Positions 6,682 through 14,318 of a DNA stretch of 16,369 nucleotides are shown one piece after another. The stretch is from CAYUIS01 sp964444825 (GTDB taxonomy: Bacteria; Chloroflexota; Anaerolineae; B4-G1). Each line of letters starts with the position of its first letter. Position 1 is the stretch's first letter. The notes beneath the pieces are model-generated. The model was not told where the DNA came from, did not search any database, and worked only from the letters and a program-made list of their open reading frames with translations. The translations under genes and the position numbers were made by a program. The stretch lies in assembly GCA_964444825.1 (NCBI GenBank), contig CAYUIS010000119.1:1-16369 (forward strand). The letters are read 5' to 3'.

Positions 6682-8016
6682 CTATATCTCCATCTCCTCC
6701 AGGCCCAGTCCGAAGAAGCGGTTGGGGTTGTTGAACAGCCAGTCGGCCGCCAGCGACAGCGCCTGTTCCTCCTCCAACCACCCTCGTTCGACCAGACGGG
6801 CCAGCGTGCCGGCGATGTTCTCCCGCGCGATCTGGAGGTGCCCGGCGACAAACTCGGGCACGTCCCCATAGTCGCCGCCAAAGCCGTGCACCTTTGTGTG
6901 CGGCAGTGTCAGCACCGACCGCTCCAGCAATTCGGATGCATAGTCAGGGTCGATGATGTGTAGCCAGCAGCAGTCGATGGCGACGTTGGCATAGTTCTTG
7001 CCCAGGAAGAGCAGGTCACCCAGGTACGGCCAGTTGCCGTGAAAGAGATCAAAGTGTACCTCCCGGTGGAGTTCGAGCACCGGCGTCAAATAGGCGGCGT
7101 TGGTCTTGTCCACGCGGTTGCGGGTACCGGCCATGTGCCCGGTGTGCAGTTGCACCGGCAGGTCGAGCTCCCGCGCGAAGCGCATGAACTGGTGGAAGAG
7201 ATAGTCGTTCAGCCCTTTGCCCTCCGGCCATCCCAGGCTGTTGCGTGGATCGGCCAGTATTCGATTGAACTGAGCCTCCGCCTCCGCCTTGGGCGCCAAA
7301 TCGTACGAGATGATGCGACTGTAGGCCGATTGGTCTTTGATGCCAATCGCGCCGCGAGCCACACATCGCTCGAACACCACAAAGATCGCCTCCAGGTACT
7401 CGTCCAGCGAGGTGATGGTCCGGTCAACCAACGCCTCTACACGGGCGACCGTCTCCCAGGTGAGGGTGGTGGGGTGGAATTCGGGCAGCGAGATCAGTGG
7501 CCGCCACTTTTCGGGGAATACCTTTTTGCCCGCCAGGAAATCGACCAACCTCTCGGGCTGCGACCACTCGCCCAGCACATCGACCAGCATAACGCGAATG
7601 CCCGCCTCGTCGATGGTGCGGAAGTAGGTCTCTTCGGTCTGGTCGGCCAGCTTCTCTGCGATACGATCCAAAACCTCACGGGTCAATTCGCTCTCCCCGT
7701 ATACGTTTCTGAGCACCAGCTTGGTCACCCGGGCGTAGGCCGTGTGCTCGGTGGCTTGCCAGAGCTTTTCAAAGAGCGGCCACTTTTCATCGGTTGAGAC
7801 GCTCTGGTCTTCCAGGCGAGCGATTTCCTTGTCGCTGACCCCAAAAGCCGCCGAGTGGAGGTCGCTGAGCACGTAGCCATATATCAGAGAAGCGATCGGC
7901 TCCTTGTAGGGAGGGCGCATCTCTGGACCACTCATATGCTCGTGGCAATCGATGACGGGCATCGCGCTGATATGCTCGTACAGACGGTTGAACAGTGGAG
8001 ATCGGGGATACAACAT
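6682..8016 (-). CDS. Amidohydrolase-superfamily metal-dependent hydrolase
   Basis: The 444-residue TIM-barrel protein has the superfamily metal motif H-x-H in V-I-D-C-H-E-H (H25, H27). A possible bridging Lys lies in G-I-K-D-Q-S (K227), followed by later His residues in Q-L-H-T-G-H (H291) and L-F-H-G-N-W (H326). An Asp in G-F-G-G-D-Y-G-D (near 381-384) suits the final metal/catalytic position. It resembles amidohydrolase_2 or uronate-isomerase-like members; the reaction cannot be fixed. I chose the ATG at 8016 rather than the one at 8043 because AAAGGAG lies 6 nt upstream of it. It is the first gene of the minus-strand enzyme set, 85 nt before the first kinase. A 15-bp palindrome sits 34 bp upstream of its start codon. 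Confidence 0.88.
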   Translation of the reverse strand: MLYPRSPLFNRLYEHISAMPVIDCHEHMSGPEMRPPYKEPIASLIYGYVLSDLHSAAFGVSDKEIARLEDQSVSTDEKWPLFEKLWQATEHTAYARVTKLVLRNVYGESELTREVLDRIAEKLADQTEETYFRTIDEAGIRVMLVDVLGEWSQPERLVDFLAGKKVFPEKWRPLISLPEFHPTTLTWETVARVEALVDRTITSLDEYLEAIFVVFERCVARGAIGIKDQSAYSRIISYDLAPKAEAEAQFNRILADPRNSLGWPEGKGLNDYLFHQFMRFARELDLPVQLHTGHMAGTRNRVDKTNAAYLTPVLELHREVHFDLFHGNWPYLGDLLFLGKNYANVAIDCCWLHIIDPDYASELLERSVLTLPHTKVHGFGGDYGDVPEFVAGHLQIARENIAGTLARLVERGWLEEEQALSLAADWLFNNPNRFFGLGLEEMEI

Positions 8017-8022
8017 AGGCTG

Positions 8023-8029
8023 CTCCTTT
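8023..8029 (-). promoter_or_regulatory. Ribosome binding site that fixes the amidohydrolase start
   Basis: AAAGGAG lies 6 nt before the ATG at 8016 and inside the longer reading frame from 8043, so the shorter start is preferred. Confidence 0.75.
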
Positions 8030-8049
8030 CGCACGCGATACATTTATGC

Positions 8050-8064
8050 CAGCACTCAGTGCTG
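8050..8064. promoter_or_regulatory. 15-bp palindrome upstream of the amidohydrolase, candidate operator
   Basis: CAGCACTCAGTGCTG is a perfect 7+1+7 dyad located 34 bp upstream of the chosen start codon, where a regulator could block the promoter. I do not see a convincing promoter around it, and the 133-bp spacer 8017-8149 otherwise holds no recognisable feature. Confidence 0.4.
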
Positions 8065-8149
8065 CTTCTGGACGATCCAAAGCTCTCGATGCTCGTTCGT
8101 CTCGATACCCCCTCGTGTGGACACCTGGGTGATGGTCCGGTCAACCGTG

Positions 8150-9970
8150 TCACGCTGGCGCCAGGCCGGGCAGTTTGAGGGCATCATACGCCTCTTCCAG
8201 CTTGCGCCGGAACTGCCTCGTGTACAGCCGGTGGTAGTGGCCCTTGGCGCGCAAGAGCTCGGCGTGCGTGCCCATCTCCGTGATGCGTCCATCCTCGATG
8301 ACCAGGATACGGTCAGCCCGCTTGATGGTCGATAGCCGGTGGGCGATCACAAAGCTGGTGCGGTCCTGCATCAGCGCTTCCATGCCTTTCTGGATCAGGG
8401 CCTCGGTGATGGTGTCGACCGAGCTTGTCGCCTCGTCCATGATAAAGATCTCTGGTCGTGCCAGGATCGCCCGAGCCAGGCTGATCAACTGTTTCTGACC
8501 CACCGACAGCAGGCTACCACCCTCGCCGACCTCCTCATCGTATCCCGTGTCCAGTGTGACGATAAAGTCGTGTGCACCGGCCATTTTGGCCGCCTGTTCG
8601 ATTTCCTCGTCGCTAGCATCCAGCCGGCCGTAGCGCAGGTTCTCACGGATCGTGCCGGAGAAGAGGTGGGGTGTCTGCAGCACGATTCCAATCCGTGACT
8701 GGATGGCGTGCAGCGAGAGCTCCGTATAGTCACGCCCTGCGATGCGTATCGCGCCTGCCTGGGGCTCATAGAAGCGACACAGCAGGTTGACGATGGTGGA
8801 TTTGCCGCCTCCGGTGGGCCCGACGAGTGCGATGGTCTCGCCCTGTTTCACCCGCAGCGTAAAGTCCTGTAGCACCGGCTTGTCTTCCTCGTACCAAAAG
8901 TCCACGTGATCGAACTCGATGTCGCCCCAAATGGTGTTAGGGGCTATTGCGCCGGGCCGGTCGGCGACCTCTGGCACTGCGTCAATCAGCGAGAAACTGC
9001 GCTCGGCCGAGGCGATGGCGTGCTGCATTTCGGCGTAGACGCGGGCCAAATCCTGTACGGGCCACAGCATAAACATGACGTACGAGACGAAGGCGTGGAT
9101 GCCGCCGATGGTCATATTGCCTACCTGCGTTTGCAGACCACCGTACCAGGCGATGCTGCCTATCGCCAGCGCACTGATGAGCTGGACCGTTGGCAGGAAC
9201 AGCGCCGAAAGCCACGCTGCCCGGTAGCTGGTCCGGTACATCTCGCCCGAAAGCTTGCCGAACTCGGAAAGGTCCTCCTCCTCCCGGCAGAGCGCCTTCA
9301 CCACGCGCACACCCTGGATGCTCTCGTTGTAGGCTCCCGTGATCTTGGAATTGAGTTTGCGGACCAGGCGGAACTCGACGATGATCTTTTTCTTGAACTG
9401 GATGGCCACGATAACCAGCACCGGGATGATGGCAAACACGATCAGCGCCAACTGCCAGTTGATGCGGAGCATAAAGTAGATCGCCGTGATGGTGCTCATC
9501 AACGCCCAGGTGGTGTCCAGCAGCCCCCACGTCACCAGTTGCGCGATCCGGTCGGGGTCGGAAGTGACGCGCGACATGATCCACCCCACCGGCGTGCGGT
9601 CAAAGTAGGAGAAGGACAGGTCCTGCAAGTGCTCGAACATCCTTTTCCGCAGGTCGTACCGGATGCGCTCACCCAGCGTGCCAGATAGGTAGATCAGGAT
9701 GAATACCATCACGCTCGAGACTAGGCTCATCAGGCCGTAGGTGATGACGATTTGTCTCAGCGCTATCCTGTCACCGGCGAGGATGCCCTCGTCCACGATC
9801 CGCTTGCCAAGCAGGTTGAAATAGGCGTCAAACAGCGATACGGCAAGCGTGGCTCCCGTAAAGCCAGCCAGGTGTGGCCAGTGCGGCAAGGCCAGGGACA
9901 GGATGCGTAACATCGTCCCCCCATTAAATTGGGTTGTGAATTCTTCCTCTTCGAACTCATACTCCGACAT
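8150..9970 (-). CDS. ABC exporter half-transporter (TMD-NBD), subunit with catalytic Glu and degenerate signature
   Basis: The 606-residue type IV ABC half-exporter has about six membrane helices in residues 25-330, then an NBD. The NBD motifs are Walker A G-P-T-G-G-G-K-S-T (384-392), Q-loop Q432, signature L-S-V-G-Q (488-492), Walker B I-F-I-M-D-E with E513, D-loop S-S-V-D and switch H544. The signature has Val for the first Gly, and L-I follow Q-K-Q where R-V is usual. The catalytic Glu is intact. This matches the TM288/LmrD-like partner of a heterodimer. The ATG at 9970 overlaps the preceding half-transporter by 14 nt and has AAGGAG 8 nt upstream, so expression is coupled. The family exports drugs, lipids or peptides; the substrate here is unknown. 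Confidence 0.95.
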   Translation of the reverse strand: MSEYEFEEEEFTTQFNGGTMLRILSLALPHWPHLAGFTGATLAVSLFDAYFNLLGKRIVDEGILAGDRIALRQIVITYGLMSLVSSVMVFILIYLSGTLGERIRYDLRKRMFEHLQDLSFSYFDRTPVGWIMSRVTSDPDRIAQLVTWGLLDTTWALMSTITAIYFMLRINWQLALIVFAIIPVLVIVAIQFKKKIIVEFRLVRKLNSKITGAYNESIQGVRVVKALCREEEDLSEFGKLSGEMYRTSYRAAWLSALFLPTVQLISALAIGSIAWYGGLQTQVGNMTIGGIHAFVSYVMFMLWPVQDLARVYAEMQHAIASAERSFSLIDAVPEVADRPGAIAPNTIWGDIEFDHVDFWYEEDKPVLQDFTLRVKQGETIALVGPTGGGKSTIVNLLCRFYEPQAGAIRIAGRDYTELSLHAIQSRIGIVLQTPHLFSGTIRENLRYGRLDASDEEIEQAAKMAGAHDFIVTLDTGYDEEVGEGGSLLSVGQKQLISLARAILARPEIFIMDEATSSVDTITEALIQKGMEALMQDRTSFVIAHRLSTIKRADRILVIEDGRITEMGTHAELLRAKGHYHRLYTRQFRRKLEEAYDALKLPGLAPA

Positions 9971-11846
9971 AGCTTAGCTCCTTCGTTTCTTCCCCTCCCA
10001 TCTCGACTTCCTCGGTCTCCCAAGCGTCGGCCGTCTGACCGAAGAGCTCTTCCTGCAACTCATCCTCGATGCGAGCCTGCACGTCGTAGATGCGGCGGTA
10101 CATGCCCTCCTGCACCAGCAGTTCGCTATGAGTCCCCCGCTGCACGATCCGTCCGTGGTCGAGCACCAAAATCAGGTCGGCGTTCATCACGCTTTGGATT
10201 CGGTGGGCGATGATGAACGTCGTGCGCCCTTGCATGAGGCGCTCCAGGGCTTCACGGATCAGTCCTTCGGTCTCAGTGTCCACTGATGAGGTCGCGTCAT
10301 CCAGGATGAGGATGCGCGGGTCCTCTAGCAACGTCCGGGCGATAGCGACGCGCTGCTTCTGTCCACCCGAGAGCGTGACGCCCCGCTCGCCTACCAGAGT
10401 ATCGTAGCCATCGGGGAACGACATAATGACGTCGTGGATGGCTGCTGCCTGAGCAGCGGCCTGCATCTCAGTCTCTGAAACGTCCCGTCCAACCCCATAA
10501 GTGATGTTTTCGCGGATGGTGCGAGAGAACAGGAAAGGCTCTTGCTCGACGATGCCGATTTGGCCACGCAGGAAATGGCGTGGGTAGTCCTTCAGCTCCA
10601 CCCCATCAAGCGTTATACTCCCGCCGGTGTACTCGTAAAAGCGGGGCAGCAGGTTGACCAGGCTTGTCTTGCCTGAGCCGGTCGAACCGAGCAATGCCAC
10701 GACCTGCCCTGGCTCGCAGCGGAAGCTGATGTTCCTCAACACTCTACTGTCCCCGTTCTCATACTCAAAGCAGACGTGCTGGAAGGCAACCTCCCCCTGC
10801 ACATTGCCATCCGGTTTGTACGTCCCCTCGTCCAGCGGTTCGCGTTCTTCCCTGATGAGCTTGATCACACGGTTGTACGATACGACCCCTGTGGACATTT
10901 GGACGATGAGCCGTCCCAGGTTACGCATTGGCCAGATCAGCCACACAATCATCCGCACTGCGGCCAGGTAGGTGCCTACCGTGATTGTGCCGTCGATTGC
11001 CATCAGTGCGCCGGCTATGAAGGCTCCCAGCATCTGGAAGGCGCATAGGACGTCCGAGCTTGGCCAGAATAGCGAGTGGAACGTCACGAGCCGTCGCCCG
11101 CGCCGGTACTGCTCCCAGTTGTCCTGTTCGAACTTTTCCTGTTCATACATCTGCCGGGCAAAGGCCTTGACCACCCGTACCCCGGTCAGGTTCTCCTGTA
11201 ACGTGGTTGAGAGCTTGGCCTCTTGTTCCTGAAAGCCCTCGTAGGCCTGTGTGACCCTTCTGAAGAAAAAGATCGACACGACGATGATCACTGGTACTAC
11301 CACGACTGAGAGCAATGCCAGCCGCGCATTGAGCATTGCCAGGGCCGAGAAGTTGATCACAAATAGCAGGACGATACGCCCGGCGTTGATTGCCTGGTCG
11401 GCAAAGAAGCGTCGTATGGCCTCTACGTCTGAGGTGGCGCGCTGGATCAACTCACCGGTCTCTATGTGGTCGTGGTACGTGAACGGCATTCTCTGGATGT
11501 GGTCATATAGATAGTTGCGCAACCGTCTGGCGACTCCTTCAGCCGTCTGGGCGCTCAGCTTGCCGCTAAGAAAGGAGAGCGAGCCCTCGCCCAACGCTAG
11601 AGCCACAAATCCTAGGCTGACCATCAGCAGCGCGCGGCCGAAACTCTTGAGGGCCAGCACGTCGTCTACGAGGTAGCGTAGCAACAGCGCGTTGCCTATC
11701 TGCAACAGGGCCGCCACGCCTACGCTGGTCACTGCCCCCAGGTAAAGCCACCGGAAGCCGATCAACGTACGCCACAGTCCTATCAAGCGGTTGTCTGAGA
11801 TCGTGTTCTTGAGATCGAGTTCGGATTGTTTCGCTAATGCTGTCAT
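9957..11846 (-). CDS. ABC exporter half-transporter (TMD-NBD), subunit with degenerate Walker B
   Basis: About 629 residues: roughly six membrane helices to about residue 320, then an NBD. Its motifs are Walker A G-S-T-G-S-G-K-T-S (387-395), Q-loop Q435, canonical signature L-S-G-G-Q (492-496), Walker B L-I-L-D-D where the catalytic Glu is Asp (D517), and switch H548. This is the TM287/LmrC-like partner. Its good signature completes the good ATP site of the downstream subunit, and its weak Walker B makes the other site degenerate. The C-terminal tail is acidic. The ATG at 11846 is preferred because GGAG lies 10 nt upstream and the S-D-N-R-L-I-G-L-W stretch then follows a short leader. An ATG at 11885 that overlaps the previous stop as ATGA would add 13 residues and remains possible. 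Confidence 0.95.
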   Translation of the reverse strand: MTALAKQSELDLKNTISDNRLIGLWRTLIGFRWLYLGAVTSVGVAALLQIGNALLLRYLVDDVLALKSFGRALLMVSLGFVALALGEGSLSFLSGKLSAQTAEGVARRLRNYLYDHIQRMPFTYHDHIETGELIQRATSDVEAIRRFFADQAINAGRIVLLFVINFSALAMLNARLALLSVVVVPVIIVVSIFFFRRVTQAYEGFQEQEAKLSTTLQENLTGVRVVKAFARQMYEQEKFEQDNWEQYRRGRRLVTFHSLFWPSSDVLCAFQMLGAFIAGALMAIDGTITVGTYLAAVRMIVWLIWPMRNLGRLIVQMSTGVVSYNRVIKLIREEREPLDEGTYKPDGNVQGEVAFQHVCFEYENGDSRVLRNISFRCEPGQVVALLGSTGSGKTSLVNLLPRFYEYTGGSITLDGVELKDYPRHFLRGQIGIVEQEPFLFSRTIRENITYGVGRDVSETEMQAAAQAAAIHDVIMSFPDGYDTLVGERGVTLSGGQKQRVAIARTLLEDPRILILDDATSSVDTETEGLIREALERLMQGRTTFIIAHRIQSVMNADLILVLDHGRIVQRGTHSELLVQEGMYRRIYDVQARIEDELQEELFGQTADAWETEEVEMGGEETKELSYVGV

Positions 11847-11881
11847 GATAGTAAGTCTCCAAAAGCCAAGTTTCAGCCTGC

Positions 11882-13171
11882 TCATCCGATTGTGTGTCCC
11901 AGCAGCATCTCTAGTTCCCCTAGCGACGAAGCTGGATCCACAAACTGCACCGCGTGGATGCCCAGCTCTCGGGCGGAATCCACGTTGCGCAGGATGTCGT
12001 CCAAAAAGATCGTCTGCTGGGGATCGACGCCCAGTTGGTCCAGTGTCAGGTGAAAGATGGCCGGGTCGGGCTTGCGCAGACCGACCTGGGCGGAGTTGAT
12101 GCAGACATCAAACTCGGCGTGCACGTCGAACCCAAGCTTATCGTAAATCACCTGCTCTGCACCGGGAAAGTTGTTGGTCAGCAACCCGGTCTTGTAACGT
12201 CCGCGCAGCACCCGGACGGCGGCAGCTACCTCCCGGTTGAATCGGTCATCTGCAAAGAACTCGTTGAGGAAACCCTCCGCTGTCGCCACGTCGGGCAAGT
12301 TCAGTCCTTGGGCGATGTGCTCCGTGTATTCCTCGTTGGTGATCGCACCGACCGACAACTGTCGCCACGCATCGCTCCGCCACATCACGGCCGGCAGCGT
12401 GTCGGGAGATAGTGCGAGCCGCCGTTCCCACTCGGCGATGGTCGCGCGACTGGGCAGCGCCTCCATCACGCCTCCCCAGTCGAAAACGACGGCCCTTACG
12501 TCAGGCACAGGGTTCAGCGGGGGATCTGACACATGTATCCCCAGGCTTTGCAGCTGCCTGTGCAGGAACGGGAGCCCGCGAAACCAGGTGGCCACGAGCC
12601 CAGCCCGCCGGGCTGCAGCGACGTTCTCCCGAAAGTCGTCGACAAAGACAGCCTCCTCCGCTGCGATTCCTAGCTGCGCCAACGCCAGCTCAAAAATCGC
12701 GGGATCCGGCTTCATCAGTCCCTCTTCACCGGATACGAGAACAAGCTCAAAGGCATCGTCGATGCCCAGTTCCACCAGATGTTGGCGCAGGCCTGCTGGG
12801 GCATTGCTGAGCAGAGCCGTGCGGTAGCCCTCGTCCCGCAAGTGGCGGACGAGGGCTACAAAATCCTGATCCAGCCGATCGCCTGCCCAGAAAGCGCGCT
12901 GGAACCCGGCCAACTCCTCGTTGTCCAGCCCCAGACGCTGACCCAGGTCCGTCCAGAACTGGATGCTGCTGAGACGACCTAACTGAGCGTCGTCCCACAG
13001 TGGGCTTCCGAACACCAAGTCAGACGCGCCGCCCGGTGCCAGGCCGTATCTGGCCTCCAGTTCTCGGCGAGGGGTGGGATCAACAGTGCGCATCAGCACA
13101 CCACCAAAGTCAAAGATCACCGCCCGGATCTCGCCGTCTGCCGTATTCTCGTTGCTCATCTTACCATCCAT
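11882..13171 (-). CDS. Tandem HAD-superfamily hydrolase (two fused HAD-IA domains)
   Basis: The 429-residue protein holds two complete HAD domains joined at about residue 222. Domain 1 has F-D-F-G-G-V (nucleophile about D21), L-L-S-N (S122), L-M-K-P-D-P (K154) and V-D-D (178-179). Domain 2 has F-D-W-G-G-V (D231), L-L-T-N (T332), L-R-K-P-D-P (K367) and L-D-D (391-392). In both, the second Asp of DxD is replaced by Gly, as in YihX-like FDxGGV members, so sugar-phosphatase-like activity on a small phosphorylated substrate is likely but unproven. Both copies keep all four motif regions, so neither looks dead. The ATG at 13171 has GGAG 9 nt upstream; a TTG at 13186 would add 5 residues. It lies 30 nt after the ATPase-like gene and its stop touches the exporter, so it belongs to that operon. 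Confidence 0.93.
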   Translation of the reverse strand: MDGKMSNENTADGEIRAVIFDFGGVLMRTVDPTPRRELEARYGLAPGGASDLVFGSPLWDDAQLGRLSSIQFWTDLGQRLGLDNEELAGFQRAFWAGDRLDQDFVALVRHLRDEGYRTALLSNAPAGLRQHLVELGIDDAFELVLVSGEEGLMKPDPAIFELALAQLGIAAEEAVFVDDFRENVAAARRAGLVATWFRGLPFLHRQLQSLGIHVSDPPLNPVPDVRAVVFDWGGVMEALPSRATIAEWERRLALSPDTLPAVMWRSDAWRQLSVGAITNEEYTEHIAQGLNLPDVATAEGFLNEFFADDRFNREVAAAVRVLRGRYKTGLLTNNFPGAEQVIYDKLGFDVHAEFDVCINSAQVGLRKPDPAIFHLTLDQLGVDPQQTIFLDDILRNVDSARELGIHAVQFVDPASSLGELEMLLGHTIG

Positions 13172-13201
13172 AGGTTTGTTCTCCAAGATACCGTCGATTG
13201 C

Positions 13202-14026
13202 CTATTGAGCGCTGATTCCCCTGCCGGCCAGTTGCACAAAGGTTTCTGCCAGTGTTGGTGTGTGACCGTTGGGGCGCGACAAGAGGCCCTTCAGGCCCTC
13301 CGGCGTGTCCAGTGCCACGATCTGTCCCTCGTCAAGGATGGCTACACGGTCACACAGCACTTCGGCCTCGCGTGGATCACGCGTGGTCAACAGAACAGTG
13401 GCATTGTACATGTCCCGCAGCTCCTGTATACAGCTCCGCACCTCTTGCTGTGCTGCAGCGGGTAATCCTCTGGTTGGTTCGTCCAGCACGAGGAATGCGG
13501 GTTGGGTGAGGGACGCGCAGGCAACCGCAACCTTGTGTTGCATACAGGCGCTCATCTCTCCGACTGGGCGGGAGACAGCTTCCTCGTCCAGCCCCATCTG
13601 CCTCAGGGTCGTCCAAGCCCGTTCTCTCGCTTCCCCTTCTCCCAAGCTGAAAAGCCTCGCACCGTAAAGCAGGCTCTCCATCGGCGTCAGCCTCTCAAAG
13701 AGAGAAACGTCCGCCAAGACCCGGTTGATGAGACGCTTGACCGCCATCTGGTCCTTGAGCACGCCATAGCCGGATATGGTGATGCGGCTATCGTCAGCGA
13801 GGAGACGCTCGGCGATGCAGTGTACCAGGGCGGACATATCGGAGCGATCGGTTCCCAGAACGCCAAAGATCTCTTCCTGGCGGACCTCGAACTCTCCGCA
13901 GTCCAGCGCCACGGGCGGCTGGTATTCGTCACCGTCCGGCTTCCACTGTTGATAGAGCCCCTCTCTCCCATCGGGCTGTCTATTGAGATTCGATACTTTT
14001 AGCGCGATATAGTCCATTGTACCCAT
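13202..14026 (-). CDS. Degenerate ABC-type ATPase-like protein (pseudo-ATPase)
   Basis: The 274-residue soluble protein has an ABC NBD layout (ABC-2/DrrA-like length), but most catalytic motifs are lost. The Walker A position reads G-T-D-R-S-D-M-S-A (58-66), without the second Gly and without the Lys. The Q-loop region has no Gln (L-A-D near 104-106). The signature reads E-M-S-A-C-M-Q-H instead of LSGGQ, the D-loop Asp is Pro, and the switch His is Arg (T-T-R-D, R216). Only Walker B is intact (F-L-V-L-D-E-P, 178-184). The frame is clean and well translated (GGAGG 6 nt before ATG 14026), so it looks like a kept non-hydrolysing protein, not a decaying gene. No ABC-2 permease lies beside it. It heads the HAD/exporter operon and may sense or regulate. 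An upstream GTG at 14191 extends the frame but lacks support. Confidence 0.88.
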   Translation of the reverse strand: MGTMDYIALKVSNLNRQPDGREGLYQQWKPDGDEYQPPVALDCGEFEVRQEEIFGVLGTDRSDMSALVHCIAERLLADDSRITISGYGVLKDQMAVKRLINRVLADVSLFERLTPMESLLYGARLFSLGEGEARERAWTTLRQMGLDEEAVSRPVGEMSACMQHKVAVACASLTQPAFLVLDEPTRGLPAAAQQEVRSCIQELRDMYNATVLLTTRDPREAEVLCDRVAILDEGQIVALDTPEGLKGLLSRPNGHTPTLAETFVQLAGRGISAQ

Positions 14027-14032
14027 CTTTTG

Positions 14033-14037
14033 CCTCC
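14033..14037 (-). promoter_or_regulatory. Ribosome binding site that fixes the ATPase-like start
   Basis: GGAGG lies 6 nt before the ATG at 14026. The open frame extends 55 codons further to a GTG at 14191 through poorly conserved-looking sequence, so this site decides the start. Confidence 0.85.
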
Positions 14038-14200
14038 TTGACCAAACGCCCTGCTGCCAAGAATCACTTTGCCAGTCCTTGCGATCTATTGCGGGTATGG
14101 GGAGCTGGCAACACTCCTTATCACACCCTGTTGAGTGATGGGTTATCGTCATCGTTTTCCAGTCCTTTATCCAGGCGTGCCGATCCTTCACATCAAACGC

Positions 14201-14236
14201 AACAAAACAAGGCCGTGGATAGTGCCCACGGCCTTG
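14201..14236 (-). terminator. Intrinsic terminator 2 in the operon leader
   Basis: On the minus strand, CAAGGCCGTGG pairs perfectly with CCACGGCCTTG (11 bp) around a 7-nt loop and is followed by TTTTGTTG. The T-tract is interrupted, so it is weaker than terminator 1. It lies about 180 nt upstream of the ATPase-like gene in the sense orientation, that is, in its 5' leader. Confidence 0.7.
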
Positions 14237-14256
14237 GGTGAAAGAAGCAACACGAT

Positions 14257-14298
14257 AAAAAAACAGGCCGTGGGTATCGCAGCGCGCCCCACGGCCTG
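14257..14298 (-). terminator. Intrinsic terminator 1 in the operon leader
   Basis: On the minus strand, CAGGCCGTGGG pairs perfectly with CCCACGGCCTG (11 bp) around a 13-nt loop and is followed by seven Ts. It comes 20 nt after the stop of the 30-codon leader ORF. Stem core GGCCGTGG is the same as in terminator 2. Confidence 0.85.
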
Positions 14299-14300
14299 GA

Positions 14301-14314
14301 TTGACTTATGTCAA
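14301..14314. promoter_or_regulatory. 14-bp inverted repeat between leader ORF and terminator, candidate operator
   Basis: TTGAC-TTAT-GTCAA is a perfect dyad with FNR/CRP-family-like half-sites. It sits just after the leader ORF stop and just before terminator 1. On the minus strand it also contains a TTGACA box, but no -10 follows at the right distance. Confidence 0.3.
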
Positions 14315-14318
14315 GCTC

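Noticed and set aside
7039..7797. Long plus-strand reading frame opposite the amidohydrolase
   Set aside because: It is an antisense shadow of a GC-rich coding gene, with no recognisable domain or ribosome site.
8906..9688. Long plus-strand reading frame opposite the ABC exporter gene
   Set aside because: It is low in complexity, rich in His, Arg, Gln and Asp, and fully antisense to a well-conserved ABC protein.
14027..14191. N-terminal extension of the ATPase-like gene to a GTG at 14191
   Set aside because: GGAGG with ideal spacing precedes the ATG at 14026, and the extension runs through leader sequence without any domain similarity.
14201..14298. Short CRISPR-like repeat array
   Set aside because: Only two repeat units are present; each is a hairpin with minus-strand T-rich sequence and they are not regularly spaced direct repeats with spacers.
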